In this document: positions 32,888 to 41,562 of the stretch, in pieces
How the letters are laid out: each line of letters opens with the position of its first letter
Numbering within the stretch: position 1 is the first letter of the stretch
NCBI RefSeq assembly: GCF_001424195.1
Contig: NZ_LMOO01000005.1
Span: forward strand, 485,646-549,645
Origin: Cellulomonas sp. Leaf334
GTDB taxonomy: Bacteria > Actinomycetota > Actinomycetes > Actinomycetales > Cellulomonadaceae
Length of the DNA: 64,000 bases
Direction of reading: 5' to 3'
Position numbers and translations under genes: made by a program
The notes under the pieces: generated by a model
The model's database searches: none
The model's input: the letters and a program-made list of their open reading frames with translations, nothing else
What the model was told of the DNA's origin: nothing

Positions 32888-35295
32888 GAAGTCTCCTGAT
32901 GCTCGTCTGCCTGGGGTGAGTCTGCGATCGCGCGGGTGACCGTGGCTATCCGGTGCACCGCGACGGTCAGCTCGGACTCACGAGCGGTGTCGATGGCCCG
33001 CAGCCGGCCGCCCTCGACCCGCAGGGGTCGGAGCAGGCGCCGCTGCGGGACGCCGTGGGAGCCGACCAGCTCGACCCACACCTCGGCCTTCTCGGCAGCC
33101 GCCTCGCGCAGGAGCACCAACGCGTCGACGGGGTCGGCTGTTCCCGTGCCCGGCTCGGGTGCGCTGGGCGGGGCCGGGGCACGACGGGTCGGTGCGGGCA
33201 GGACCGTGCCCGGCACCCGCTCGGCCTCGTCGGCCTTGCGGTCCGCCTCCGCCCGCCGCAGCTGCGGGACGAGGGCGAGCAGACGGTCGTCGGTGAGCGT
33301 CTCCCGGGCGCTCGTCGGGGCCGTGTCCGAGGCTCGGCGGCGCGCTCCCGCGGTGGCGCGACGGCCCACGCGACGGATCGACGACACGACGTGCACGACC
33401 TGCCCGTCCGGACCTTCCGCGACGGGTGCCAGACCGTGGGCGCGCAGGGCCTCGACGAGCTCCCGGGCCGGCGCCTGGGACGCCAGGACGGTCGGCGCGA
33501 GCCGGACCAGGCCGAGCGCAGCCAGCCGCGGGTCCTCGGCGAGCCCTGCGAGCAGGGACGGGTCGTCGGCCCGGACGTAGCCCGACGCCGACCCGACGCG
33601 CAGCCGACCGTGGCGACGTGCGGCGTCGCGGACCAGGTACTCGAGCGGCTGCGGCACGCCCGCCCGGCTGTGGGTGGCCAGCTCGGCGAGCAGCCCGTCG
33701 GCGGTCGACCCGGCGTCCAGGGCGCGACGGACCGACTCCGGCGTGAACCGGACGGTGAGCGCGCCGCCGCGGGACTCGACGTGGGCCGTCCGGTCCAGGA
33801 GGTCCTCCAGGTCGGGGCTGGGCCGGCCGGGCACGACGCCGGTCAGGTCGCCCTGCAGGAGGATCTCGTCGACGGCCGGGGGCAGGGCCGCGGCGAGCGC
33901 GTCCGCCGGGTCTGCGGCGCCGACCAGGGGAGCGGTCTCCGTGAGCAGGGCACGGCCCGCGTCGGACAGTGCACCGGCGCCGAGGATGCCCAGGCGGCCG
34001 GCCTCGATGAGCATCGCCTGGACCGCGGCGGGCGGTGGCACGGACCGCGGGGACCGCCAGCGCAGCACGGCGAGCACGTGCGCGGGGTCCAGTGCGGTGC
34101 CCGGCGGGGTGTCGGCGAGCACGTCGAGCACCGCCCGTCGCAGGCGAGGTGCCCAGGTGCGCTGCAGCTCGGGGTCGAGGGCCGCCCGCACGCCACCGCG
34201 GTCGTCGCGGCTGCCGACGAGCCACGGGGTCCGCACGGTCGAGCGCCACGTGCGGGCCAGCGCCGCCCAGCGGTCGGGCACGTCGCGCACCGCCCACTCG
34301 TCGACGGCGACCGTCGGGGCGAACGACGGGTTGTCCTCGCCGTCGTCCGCGACGAACGCCGCCGCGCCCGCGAGCTCGATGACGAACGCGGCCTCGGCCT
34401 CGTCGGTGTCCAACGCGCTCGCCACGCGCCGCAGCTCGCGCACGCCCAGGCCGCCGCCGCGCAGGACACCGGGCGGGGTCTGCTCCCAGAGCCGGACCAG
34501 CCGGGCGACGAGGAGCACGATGCGCTCGCCCGCGGCGGCCGACTCCGCGGCGACCAGGGCGTGGTTGCGGTGCGGGACGCCGTCCGGGAGCGGCGGCGGG
34601 AACGCCGGGGCGGCGTGGGTGCGGCCACCGCGCAGCGCCAGGGCGACCGCGCGGGGCAGGACCACGTGGCGCGAGTCCCCGGGCAGGAGCAGGTGGCGAC
34701 GGACCAGCCAGTCGACGGCCGCGGCCGCCGCGGTGCTGTTGGAGGGAGCGAGCCCGACGGGCGGACCCCACAGGAGGGCGTCCAGGACCGGGCGCGCTCC
34801 GGCGGGGGCGGTCGCGAGGAGCGTCGGCAGGTCGTCGAGGTCGACCGGCTCCGGCGGGGTGCCGCGGCGGATGCCCGCGTCGGTCGACGCCAGGCCCGCC
34901 GGGTAGGGGCCGAGGATCTCGGCGAGGCCCGGCGACGGCTGGAGCGGGGCGTCGGCGGCGTCGGAGTCCGGGTAGACGAGCGTGCCGACGACCGCCAGTC
35001 GCAGGGCCCGCTCGACCAGCTCGACGCCGGCTGCGTCGGTCGCGCCGACGGCTGCGGGGAGGTCCGCCGCGGTGACCGGGCCCGGGTCGGACAGGGCCAC
35101 GACCGCCTCGAGCACCTGGAGCACGCTCGCGTCGACACCCGCGAGCGCGCGTTCGAGGCTGGACCTGCTGGTCGCGCGCACGGCGAGCGACGACAGGGTC
35201 GCGGGCGACGGCGACGCGAGGTCCGGTCGGCTGCGCAGGAGCGCGACGAGCTCGTCGTCGCTCCGTTCGCGCAGGTAACCGGTGAACGTGGGCAT
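32884..35295 (-). CDS. Helicase-associated (XPB partner) protein
   Basis: 803 aa, starting MPTFTGYLRERSDDELVALL at the ATG 35295. The N-terminal half is a series of winged-helix-like modules. The C-terminal half holds the helicase C-terminal (XPB3) domain found in the Rv0862c family, with the stretch VDEILLQGDLTGVVPGRP. It is coupled by overlap to the XPB helicase gene and probably acts with it. TAAGGT lies 7 nt before the start, so the mRNA is likely leaderless and the long open frame upstream (to 36282) is a shadow of the M20 gene. Biochemical role undetermined. Confidence 0.85.
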   Translation of the reverse strand: MPTFTGYLRERSDDELVALLRSRPDLASPSPATLSSLAVRATSRSSLERALAGVDASVLQVLEAVVALSDPGPVTAADLPAAVGATDAAGVELVERALRLAVVGTLVYPDSDAADAPLQPSPGLAEILGPYPAGLASTDAGIRRGTPPEPVDLDDLPTLLATAPAGARPVLDALLWGPPVGLAPSNSTAAAAAVDWLVRRHLLLPGDSRHVVLPRAVALALRGGRTHAAPAFPPPLPDGVPHRNHALVAAESAAAGERIVLLVARLVRLWEQTPPGVLRGGGLGVRELRRVASALDTDEAEAAFVIELAGAAAFVADDGEDNPSFAPTVAVDEWAVRDVPDRWAALARTWRSTVRTPWLVGSRDDRGGVRAALDPELQRTWAPRLRRAVLDVLADTPPGTALDPAHVLAVLRWRSPRSVPPPAAVQAMLIEAGRLGILGAGALSDAGRALLTETAPLVGAADPADALAAALPPAVDEILLQGDLTGVVPGRPSPDLEDLLDRTAHVESRGGALTVRFTPESVRRALDAGSTADGLLAELATHSRAGVPQPLEYLVRDAARRHGRLRVGSASGYVRADDPSLLAGLAEDPRLAALGLVRLAPTVLASQAPARELVEALRAHGLAPVAEGPDGQVVHVVSSIRRVGRRATAGARRRASDTAPTSARETLTDDRLLALVPQLRRAEADRKADEAERVPGTVLPAPTRRAPAPPSAPEPGTGTADPVDALVLLREAAAEKAEVWVELVGSHGVPQRRLLRPLRVEGGRLRAIDTARESELTVAVHRIATVTRAIADSPQADEHQETS

Positions 35296-35302
35296 CCGCA
35301 CA

Positions 35303-35308
35303 ACCTTA
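35303..35308 (-). promoter_or_regulatory. Leaderless-type -10 box of the helicase operon
   Basis: Minus-strand TAAGGT ends 7 nt before the ATG at 35295. Confidence 0.5.
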
Positions 35309-35410
35309 CGCGGCGCAGGACGCACGCGGGGGAGTTGGCTACCCGTCGGTAACGCGCTGGCTCTGGCACGCTCGACGGGAGCACCCGCCCTCACCTCGGA
35401 GGTCAGCCGC

Positions 35411-36631
35411 GTGACCATCTCCCCTGACACCCTCGCCGCCCTGCGGTCCGACGCCGCCGCCCAGCTCCCCTCGCTCGTCGAGCTGCGCAGAGCCCTGCAC
35501 CGCACCCCGGAGATCGGCCTGGACCTGCCCACCACCCAGCAGCTCGTCCTCGACGCGATCGCGCTCCTCGGCCTCGAGGTCAGCACCGGCTCCGGGCTCA
35601 GCTCGGTGGTCGCCGTGCTGCGCGGCGGTCGGCCCGGGCCCGCCGTCCTGCTGCGCGGGGACATGGACGCCCTGCCCGTCTCCGAGGACTCCGGCGAGCC
35701 GTTCACGTCGGAGCGCGACGGGGTCATGCACGCGTGCGGCCACGACCTGCACGTCGCCGGCCTCGTCGGCGCCGCGCGGCTGCTGGCCGACCGTCGCGAC
35801 CAGCTCGCGGGCGACGTCGTCCTGATGTTCCAGCCGGGCGAGGAGGGCGACCACGGCGCACGCCTGATGATCGAGGAGGGCGTCCTCGACGCGGCCGGCT
35901 CGCGCGTCGTCGCCGCGTACGCCCTGCACGTGGTGTCGGCCGTCCAGCCGGCCGGTCTCGTCGCGTCCCGACCCGGGACGATGCTGGCCGCCGCCGACTC
36001 GGTCGTCGTCACCGTGCACGGCCGCGGCGGGCACGGGTCGATGCCGCACCTCGCGGCCGACCCGGTACCGGTCGCCGCGGAGATCGTCCTCGCGCTGCAG
36101 GCGATGGTCACGCGGCAGTTCGACGTCTTCGACCCGGTCGTCGTGACCGTCGGCAAGATCGCGGCCGGCACGACGCACAACGTCATCGGCTCGACCGCGG
36201 TGCTGGAGGCGACCGTCCGCTCGTTCTCCGACGCGACCCACGCGGTCGTCCCCGAGCGGCTGACGCGCGTCGTCGAGGGCATCGCCGCGGCCCACGGCCT
36301 GACCGCGACGGTCGACTACCGGCGCGGCTACCCGGTCACGACGAACGCCCCCGCCGAGGTGGACCGCGTGTCCGGCCTGGTCCGGGGGATGTTCGGCGAG
36401 CACGCCTACGTGACCGCGCCGCAGCCGATGTCCGGCGCGGAGGACTTCTCCTACGTGCTCCAGGAGGTGCCCGGTGTGTACGTCGGGCTCGGCGCGACCC
36501 CGGTCGGGGAGGACCCCGCGACCGCCCCCTTCAACCACTCGGCGCAGGCCCGCTTCGCGGAGGAGTCGCTCGCGGTGGGACCGGCGGTGCTCGCCGCGCT
36601 GGCGATGGACCGGCTGGCGGAGGGCGTCTAG
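35411..36631 (+). CDS. M20-family amidohydrolase
   Basis: 406 aa, GTG start. RALHRTPEIGLDLP, LLRGDMDALPV, MHACGHDLHVA (107-117) and FQPGEEGDHGA supply the metal ligands and catalytic Glu of M20D amidohydrolases (hippurate, N-acyl-amino-acid or IAA-amide hydrolase type). A dimerisation domain is inserted at about 185-300, and HSAQARFAEESL closes the active site. Cytoplasmic. The substrate cannot be told from sequence. It is convergent with the DksA-like gene, whose stop lies 12 nt beyond its own. Confidence 0.9.
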   Translation: MTISPDTLAALRSDAAAQLPSLVELRRALHRTPEIGLDLPTTQQLVLDAIALLGLEVSTGSGLSSVVAVLRGGRPGPAVLLRGDMDALPVSEDSGEPFTSERDGVMHACGHDLHVAGLVGAARLLADRRDQLAGDVVLMFQPGEEGDHGARLMIEEGVLDAAGSRVVAAYALHVVSAVQPAGLVASRPGTMLAAADSVVVTVHGRGGHGSMPHLAADPVPVAAEIVLALQAMVTRQFDVFDPVVVTVGKIAAGTTHNVIGSTAVLEATVRSFSDATHAVVPERLTRVVEGIAAAHGLTATVDYRRGYPVTTNAPAEVDRVSGLVRGMFGEHAYVTAPQPMSGAEDFSYVLQEVPGVYVGLGATPVGEDPATAPFNHSAQARFAEESLAVGPAVLAALAMDRLAEGV

Positions 36632-36643
36632 GCGAGTGCCGGC

Positions 36644-37003
36644 TCAGGCCGTCGCGCAGGACACGCACGTCGTCGCCGTTGGACGTGCCTCCAGCCGCCC
36701 CGCCGCGATCGGCCGGCCGCACCGGGCGCAGACCCCGTAGGTGCCGTCGTCGATCCGCTGCAACGCCTCGTCGACGGACTCCAGCCGCGCGACCGCGTCC
36801 CGCACCAGGGCGTCCACCTGCGCCCGCTCGAACGCGATGGTCGCGCCCTCGGGGTCGTGCTCGTCGTCGGCGTTGCTGTCCCGGGACGCGTCGACGACCG
36901 CGTCGTGCTCACCGCGCAGGGCGGCCAGGCGCTCGAGGGTCACGGAGCGGAGCTCGGCGAGCCTCGCGCGGGCGTCGTCGTCGGCGGTCGTCACCCGCAC
37001 CAC
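36644..37003 (-). CDS. DksA/TraR-type zinc-finger protein
   Basis: 119 aa from the GTG at 37003; a second in-frame GTG at 36994 is equally possible. A coiled-coil-like helical region (about 12-85) precedes a C4 zinc finger, Cys92-x2-Cys95 and Cys113-x2-Cys116, in GVCARCGRPI...CVSC. DksA-like proteins act in the secondary channel of RNA polymerase; many actinobacterial members are uncharacterised. Divergent from the cold-shock gene. Confidence 0.85.
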   Translation of the reverse strand: MVRVTTADDDARARLAELRSVTLERLAALRGEHDAVVDASRDSNADDEHDPEGATIAFERAQVDALVRDAVARLESVDEALQRIDDGTYGVCARCGRPIAAGRLEARPTATTCVSCATA

Positions 37004-37060
37004 AGTGCACCCGCCCGCGGGCCTTGTGCGAGGACGGGGATTTTCGCGAGCCGTGGCCGG

Positions 37061-37066
37061 TAACCT
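37061..37066 (+). promoter_or_regulatory. Candidate -10 box of the cold-shock/DUF3027 operon
   Basis: TAACCT lies 39 nt before the GTG at 37106, with TTTTCG about 17 nt further upstream as a weak -35. Confidence 0.35.
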
Positions 37067-37105
37067 GGTGGCCAGTACGTCTTCTTCTCATGAACGGGGT
37101 TCACC

Positions 37106-37489
37106 GTGCCTACCGGCAAGGTCAAGTGGTTCGACACCGAGCGCGGCTTCGGGTTCATCGCCGGCGACGACGGCGGCGAGGTCTTCCTGCACGCGTCGGC
37201 GCTCCCGGAAGGTGTCAACGCGCCGAAGCCCGGCGCCAAGGTCGACTACGGCGTCGCCGACGGTCGGCGCGGTCCGCAGGCCCTGTCGGTCAAGCTGCTG
37301 GACCCCGTGCCCTCTGTCGCGAAGGCGGCACGCAAGCCCGCCGACGACATGGCCGTCATCATCGAGGACCTCATCAAGGTCCTCGACCGCGTCGGCAACG
37401 ACCTGCGTCGTGGCCGCTACCCCGAGAAGGCCCGTGGGGTGCAGTACGCCGCCCTGCTGCGAGCCGTCGCGGACGACATCGAGGCCTGA
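37106..37489 (+). CDS. Cold-shock-domain protein with C-terminal extension
   Basis: 127 aa, GTG start. Residues 1-68 are a cold-shock domain (GKVKWFDTERGFGFI, EVFLHAS) and about 60 extra residues follow, predicted helical and basic (MAVIIEDLIKVLDRVGNDLRRG...). Ordinary CspA proteins stop near residue 67, as the one at 6589 does. Extended forms of this kind are common next to DUF3027 in actinobacteria. The DUF3027 gene begins 3 nt after its stop, so the two are cotranscribed. Confidence 0.9.
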   Translation: MPTGKVKWFDTERGFGFIAGDDGGEVFLHASALPEGVNAPKPGAKVDYGVADGRRGPQALSVKLLDPVPSVAKAARKPADDMAVIIEDLIKVLDRVGNDLRRGRYPEKARGVQYAALLRAVADDIEA

Positions 37490-37491
37490 GC

Positions 37492-38526
37492 ATGCCTGCA
37501 GCAACGAAGGACGCGGTCCTCGGATCGGCCGTCGACCTCGCCCGTGAGGTCGCGATCGGCCTGGCCGAGGACCCCTCCGACGTCGGCGAGTACCTCGGTC
37601 TCGTCGTCGAGGGGGAGCGGCTGGTGTCCCACCGGTTCGCCTCCGCCGCCCGCGGCTACCGCGGCTGGGAGTGGACCGTCACGGTCGCCCGCGTGCCGCG
37701 CGGCCGCACCGCCACCGTCTGCGAGGCCGAGCTGCTGCCCGGTCCCGACGCGGTGCTCGGCCAGGCCTGGCTGCCGTGGTCGGAGCGCATCCGGCCCGGC
37801 GACATCGGTCCCGGCGACGTCCTGCCGTTCAAGGCCGACGACCCGCGGCTCGAGCCCGGCTGGACCCCGACCGGGGACCCCGAGCTGGACGACGTCGCGA
37901 TCGACGAGCTCGCCCTGGCCCGGGTGCGGGTGCTGTCGCCAGAGGGTCGCGACGAGGCCGCCGAGCGCTGGTACCGCGGCCCGCACGGCCCGACGAGCGC
38001 CGGTTCGCTCGCGTCGGCCGCCGCGTGCGGCAGCTGCGGGTTCCTGGTGCCGCTGCAGGGGTCGCTCGGCCAGGTCTTCGGCGTCTGCACCAACCAGTGG
38101 TCGCCCGACGACGGCGTCGTCGTCAGCGTCGACCACGGCTGCGGCGCCCACTCGGAGACCGCCGCGGAGGCGCCGCCGACCGACTGGCCCGCCCCCGACC
38201 CGCTGATCGACGAGCTCAGCCTGGAGCTGGTCCAGCTGGCCCCGTCCGCCACGGAGGCCCAGCCGGAGACGGCGGCGGCCGACGATGCTCCCACGGACGA
38301 GGTCGTGACGGACGAGGTCGCGACGGACGAGGTCGTGACGGACGAGGTCGCGACGGACGAGATTGCGACGGACGAGGTCGCGACGGACGAGGTCGCCGCG
38401 GTCGACGTCGTGCCCGTCGAGGTCTCCGACGGGCCGGACCCGCAGGACCCGACGAACATCCCCGGCGACGCCTTCCCCGCCGACTCCGCGGACGAGCAGG
38501 CCGCCCGCCCCGACCCGGAGCCGTGA
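37492..38526 (+). CDS. DUF3027 protein
   Basis: 344 aa. The first 230 residues form the DUF3027 domain: GEYLGLVVEGERLVSHRF, YRGWEWTVTVARVPRG, LPWSERIRPGD and a cysteine cluster CGSCGF...GVC...GCGAHSE that looks zinc-binding. The tail (about 260-344) is acidic and low-complexity and includes seven 15-bp DNA repeats coding for TDEVV/TDEVA. It sits between the cold-shock gene and the GHKL ATPase gene, overlapping the latter by GTGA (38523-38526). DUF3027 is nearly confined to actinobacteria (Rv0883c in M. tuberculosis); function unknown. Confidence 0.85.
   Translation: MPAATKDAVLGSAVDLAREVAIGLAEDPSDVGEYLGLVVEGERLVSHRFASAARGYRGWEWTVTVARVPRGRTATVCEAELLPGPDAVLGQAWLPWSERIRPGDIGPGDVLPFKADDPRLEPGWTPTGDPELDDVAIDELALARVRVLSPEGRDEAAERWYRGPHGPTSAGSLASAAACGSCGFLVPLQGSLGQVFGVCTNQWSPDDGVVVSVDHGCGAHSETAAEAPPTDWPAPDPLIDELSLELVQLAPSATEAQPETAAADDAPTDEVVTDEVATDEVVTDEVATDEIATDEVATDEVAAVDVVPVEVSDGPDPQDPTNIPGDAFPADSADEQAARPDPEP
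38293..38397 (+). repeat. 15-bp tandem repeat, 7 copies, inside the DUF3027 gene
   Basis: Units of the form ACGGACGAGGTCGTG or ...GCG run without interruption and encode TDEVV/TDEVA/TDEIA. The fifth unit is the most diverged (GAGATTGCG). Copy number changes stay in frame. Confidence 0.9.
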
Positions 38527-41500
38527 CCGCCGACGCCTTCGGGACGGCCGCCCTGCGCGCGGCCGTCCTGGGGGCGTGGCGGGTCTCCCCGGCGAGGCTG
38601 CGGGAGGACGCCAACACGGAGGAGGACCACGCCCGCGGCTACTACCGCGACCGCGTGGTCGTCGAGCTCGCCCAGAACGCCGCGGACGCGGCGACGCGTG
38701 CCGGTGTGCCGGGTCGGCTGCTCCTGCGGCTGGCGCGCACGGACGGCGACCGGCTGGTCCTGGTCGCCGCGAACACGGGTGCGCCCCTGGACGCGGACGG
38801 CGTCTCGTCGCTGGTGTCGATGCGGGCGTCGGCCAAGCGGGACGACGCCCGGGCGGTCGGCCGGTTCGGGGTGGGGTTCGCCGCGGTGCGGTCGGTGTCC
38901 GACGAGATCTCCGTGCTGTCCACGACGGGCGGGCTGCGGTTCAGCGTGGCCGACGCGGCCGAGCTGCTCGCGGAGGCGTCCCAGGACAACCCGGCGCTCG
39001 CGGACGAGGTGCGTCGCCGCGACCGTTCGCTGCCGGCGCTCCGGCTCCCGTTCGCGGCGGAGGGCACCCCGCCGACCGGGTACGACACGGCGGTCGTCCT
39101 GGAGCTGCGCGACGAGGTCGCCGCCGACGAGGTCCGCTCGCTCCTGCACGACGTGGGCGACCCGTTGCTCCTGGCCCTGCCGGGTCTCGTGGAGATCGTG
39201 GTCGACGACGACACCGGACCGCTCCGGCGGCTGGCGGACGTCGCGGAACGGTGGACGGTCGCGACCGGCGAGGGCGAGCTGCCGCTGGCCCTGATGGCGG
39301 ACCGACCCGTCGAGGAACGTTCGGCACGGGCGTGGCGGGTCACGTGGGCGCTCCCGCGCGACGGCGAGGCGCTCGCCCGGGCGGAGCAGGTGGTGCACGC
39401 GCCGACGCCGACCGACGAGCCGTGCACGGTGCCGGCCCTGCTCGTCGCGACGTTCCCCCTGGACCCGTCGCGCCGGCACGTCGCGCCGGGCGCCCTCACC
39501 GAGGCGGTGCTGGACCATGCCGCCGACGTCTACGCCCGGCTCGCGCACGGCCGCGCGGCCGCCGGGCACGACGCCCTCGCGCTCGTGCCGACAGGGCTCG
39601 CCGCGGGTGCCCTCGACGCGGCGCTGCGGGACCGCATCGTCGACCGCCTGACCCGCACGCCGCTGCTCGTCCCGGCGGCGCCCGTGGACGGCGCGGCTCT
39701 GGTCGTGCCGGAGCGGTCCGTGGCTCTGGCGGGCTCGTCGGTGCACGACCCGGGCGCGCTGGCGGCGCTGGGCCGACGGGTCGCGGCGCTGGTGGTGCTG
39801 CCGACGGGGCGTGAGTCGCAGGCGCGGGCGCTCGGGGTGGAGATCCGGTCGTTGGCGGACGTCGTCGAGGACCTGCCGGCCGCGAGCGACGGCGGCTGGG
39901 TCGAGCTCTACGACGCCCTGGCGCTGCTCGCCGACGACCCGCAGTCGCGCGAGGCGCTGGGTGCCGTCCCGGTGCCGCTGGCCGACGGTCGGGTGGTGCG
40001 GGGCGCGCGCGGCACCGTCGTGCTGGACGCCGACCTCGCGGACCGCCTCGGTGAGCGGTCGCTGGAGGCACTGGGTCGCTGGGGGGTCCGCGTGGTCGAC
40101 CCCGCGGCGGCGCACCCCGTGCTGGAGCGGCTGGGCGCGCAGGCCCCCGACGCGGTCGGTCTGCTCACCCTCGACGCGGTCCGACGCGCCGTCGTCGACC
40201 TCGCCGACGACGAGAGCGAGTCCGACGACGTCGTCGCCACGGTGCTGGCCCTCGTCGGGGCCGCGGACGGCGCGACCCTGCCGAGCGAGGCCCTGCCGTG
40301 GCTCGGCCTCCTCCCGCTCCCGGCCGCGGACGGCGACCGGACGCCCGCGGACAGCCTCGTCCTGCCCGGTTCGCCCGCGGCGCAGCTGCTCGACGACCGG
40401 GTGCTGGGCACGGTGTCGGCGGACGCGGTGGACCGCTGGGGCGCACAGACCCTGACCTCGGTCGGCGTCCGCGCCGACCTGGTGCTGGTCCACGTCCCCG
40501 ACGTCCTGGCGGACCCAGCCTCGGTGCGCGACGGCGGGACGGACTCGGCGACACTGGCCGCGCAGTCGCTGGACGGCTGGGACGACTACCTCCTCCACCT
40601 GGGGGAACGCCTCGGCAGGGGCGCGTACGTGGGGGAGGCGGTCGCGGTCGCGGACCTGGACGCGGTCGACCCGGAGGCGTGGCCGAGGGTGCTCGGCCGC
40701 ATCGCGGGGGAGCCGGCGCTGCGGCGCGCCCTCGTCGACCCGGTGCGCGGTGAGTCGTCGGCAGCCGCGCCGTCGTACACGTCGTGGTGGCTGCGCGAGC
40801 GGTCGGAGCTGGGCCTCGGGCGCCCGTTCGCCGTCGGGGACCGGCTCGGCGCCCTCCTGCCCGCCGCACCGGAGGCGGTCGCGCACCTGGACGCCGCGGT
40901 GCAGCGGGCGCTCGGCGGCGTGGCCGCGCTGGAGGAGCTCGACGGCGCGGGCTGGACGCAGCTGCTCGACGCGTGGGGTCCCGTCGGGGTGTCGGTCGAC
41001 CTGGGGCTCGCCGTCGCCGTGTGGCGGTCGATGGCCCCCGACGAGCCTCCCGAGCGGCTGCCCGCGGTCGTCGGGCCCGGTCGGGTGGCCGTCGTGCACG
41101 CCGAGGACGCCGCCGTCGCCGACCACCCGATGTGGTACCAGCGCACCGACGTGGCCGCCCTGGTGCCGGGCACGGAAGCGACCGCCGCCCTCCTCGACCT
41201 GCCGTTCGCCGGCGACCTGGCGGACGGCGACGTGTCTGCGGGCGGCGAGGTCGGCGACGTCCCCGCGGGCGTGCGTGCGCTGCTCCCGGACGCGCCGGGC
41301 ACGTGGGTGCAGCACGACGACCTCACCGTGGACGGCGCCCCGGTCGACTGGTGGGTCGAGGACTCCGTCGTCCACGCGGTCCACCTCGCGGGCCTCGCCG
41401 CGGGTCTCGCGCAGGCGGCCGGCCGGTGGGACCTGCGCTACGCGGTCGAGGTCCTGCTCACGGATCCGGACCGGGCCGGGGAGATCGCTCTGGACGTCGT

Positions 41501-41552
41501 CGAGGGGGGTCGACCCGACGGCCGACTGTCCGATCTGTCCGGAACCCGATAG
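38523..41552 (+). CDS. Sacsin/Hsp90-type (GHKL) ATPase-domain protein
   Basis: 1009 aa, GTG start overlapping the DUF3027 stop. The N-terminus has a GHKL ATP-binding fold: VVVELAQNAADAA (N box, 45-57), LVLVAANTGAPLD and GRFGVGFAAV (G box, near 120). It belongs to the sacsin-N-terminal/Hsp90-like class. The other 800 residues are rich in Ala, Asp and Leu and have no known domain. It lacks the middle and C-terminal Hsp90 domains, so calling it a chaperone is inference. The conserved link to a cold-shock protein and DUF3027 suggests a nucleic-acid or stress role. Confidence 0.8.
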   Translation: MTADAFGTAALRAAVLGAWRVSPARLREDANTEEDHARGYYRDRVVVELAQNAADAATRAGVPGRLLLRLARTDGDRLVLVAANTGAPLDADGVSSLVSMRASAKRDDARAVGRFGVGFAAVRSVSDEISVLSTTGGLRFSVADAAELLAEASQDNPALADEVRRRDRSLPALRLPFAAEGTPPTGYDTAVVLELRDEVAADEVRSLLHDVGDPLLLALPGLVEIVVDDDTGPLRRLADVAERWTVATGEGELPLALMADRPVEERSARAWRVTWALPRDGEALARAEQVVHAPTPTDEPCTVPALLVATFPLDPSRRHVAPGALTEAVLDHAADVYARLAHGRAAAGHDALALVPTGLAAGALDAALRDRIVDRLTRTPLLVPAAPVDGAALVVPERSVALAGSSVHDPGALAALGRRVAALVVLPTGRESQARALGVEIRSLADVVEDLPAASDGGWVELYDALALLADDPQSREALGAVPVPLADGRVVRGARGTVVLDADLADRLGERSLEALGRWGVRVVDPAAAHPVLERLGAQAPDAVGLLTLDAVRRAVVDLADDESESDDVVATVLALVGAADGATLPSEALPWLGLLPLPAADGDRTPADSLVLPGSPAAQLLDDRVLGTVSADAVDRWGAQTLTSVGVRADLVLVHVPDVLADPASVRDGGTDSATLAAQSLDGWDDYLLHLGERLGRGAYVGEAVAVADLDAVDPEAWPRVLGRIAGEPALRRALVDPVRGESSAAAPSYTSWWLRERSELGLGRPFAVGDRLGALLPAAPEAVAHLDAAVQRALGGVAALEELDGAGWTQLLDAWGPVGVSVDLGLAVAVWRSMAPDEPPERLPAVVGPGRVAVVHAEDAAVADHPMWYQRTDVAALVPGTEATAALLDLPFAGDLADGDVSAGGEVGDVPAGVRALLPDAPGTWVQHDDLTVDGAPVDWWVEDSVVHAVHLAGLAAGLAQAAGRWDLRYAVEVLLTDPDRAGEIALDVVEGGRPDGRLSDLSGTR

Positions 41553-41555
41553 CGT
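41550..41555 (+). promoter_or_regulatory. Leaderless-type -10 box of the CAP-domain gene
   Basis: TAGCGT overlaps the stop of the preceding gene and is followed by 7 nt and the GTG at 41563. Confidence 0.5.
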
Positions 41556-41562
41556 CCCGGTC

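Noticed and set aside
38293..38397. Possible CRISPR-like array
   Set aside because: The 15-bp units are contiguous, in frame and without spacers, so they are a coding minisatellite.
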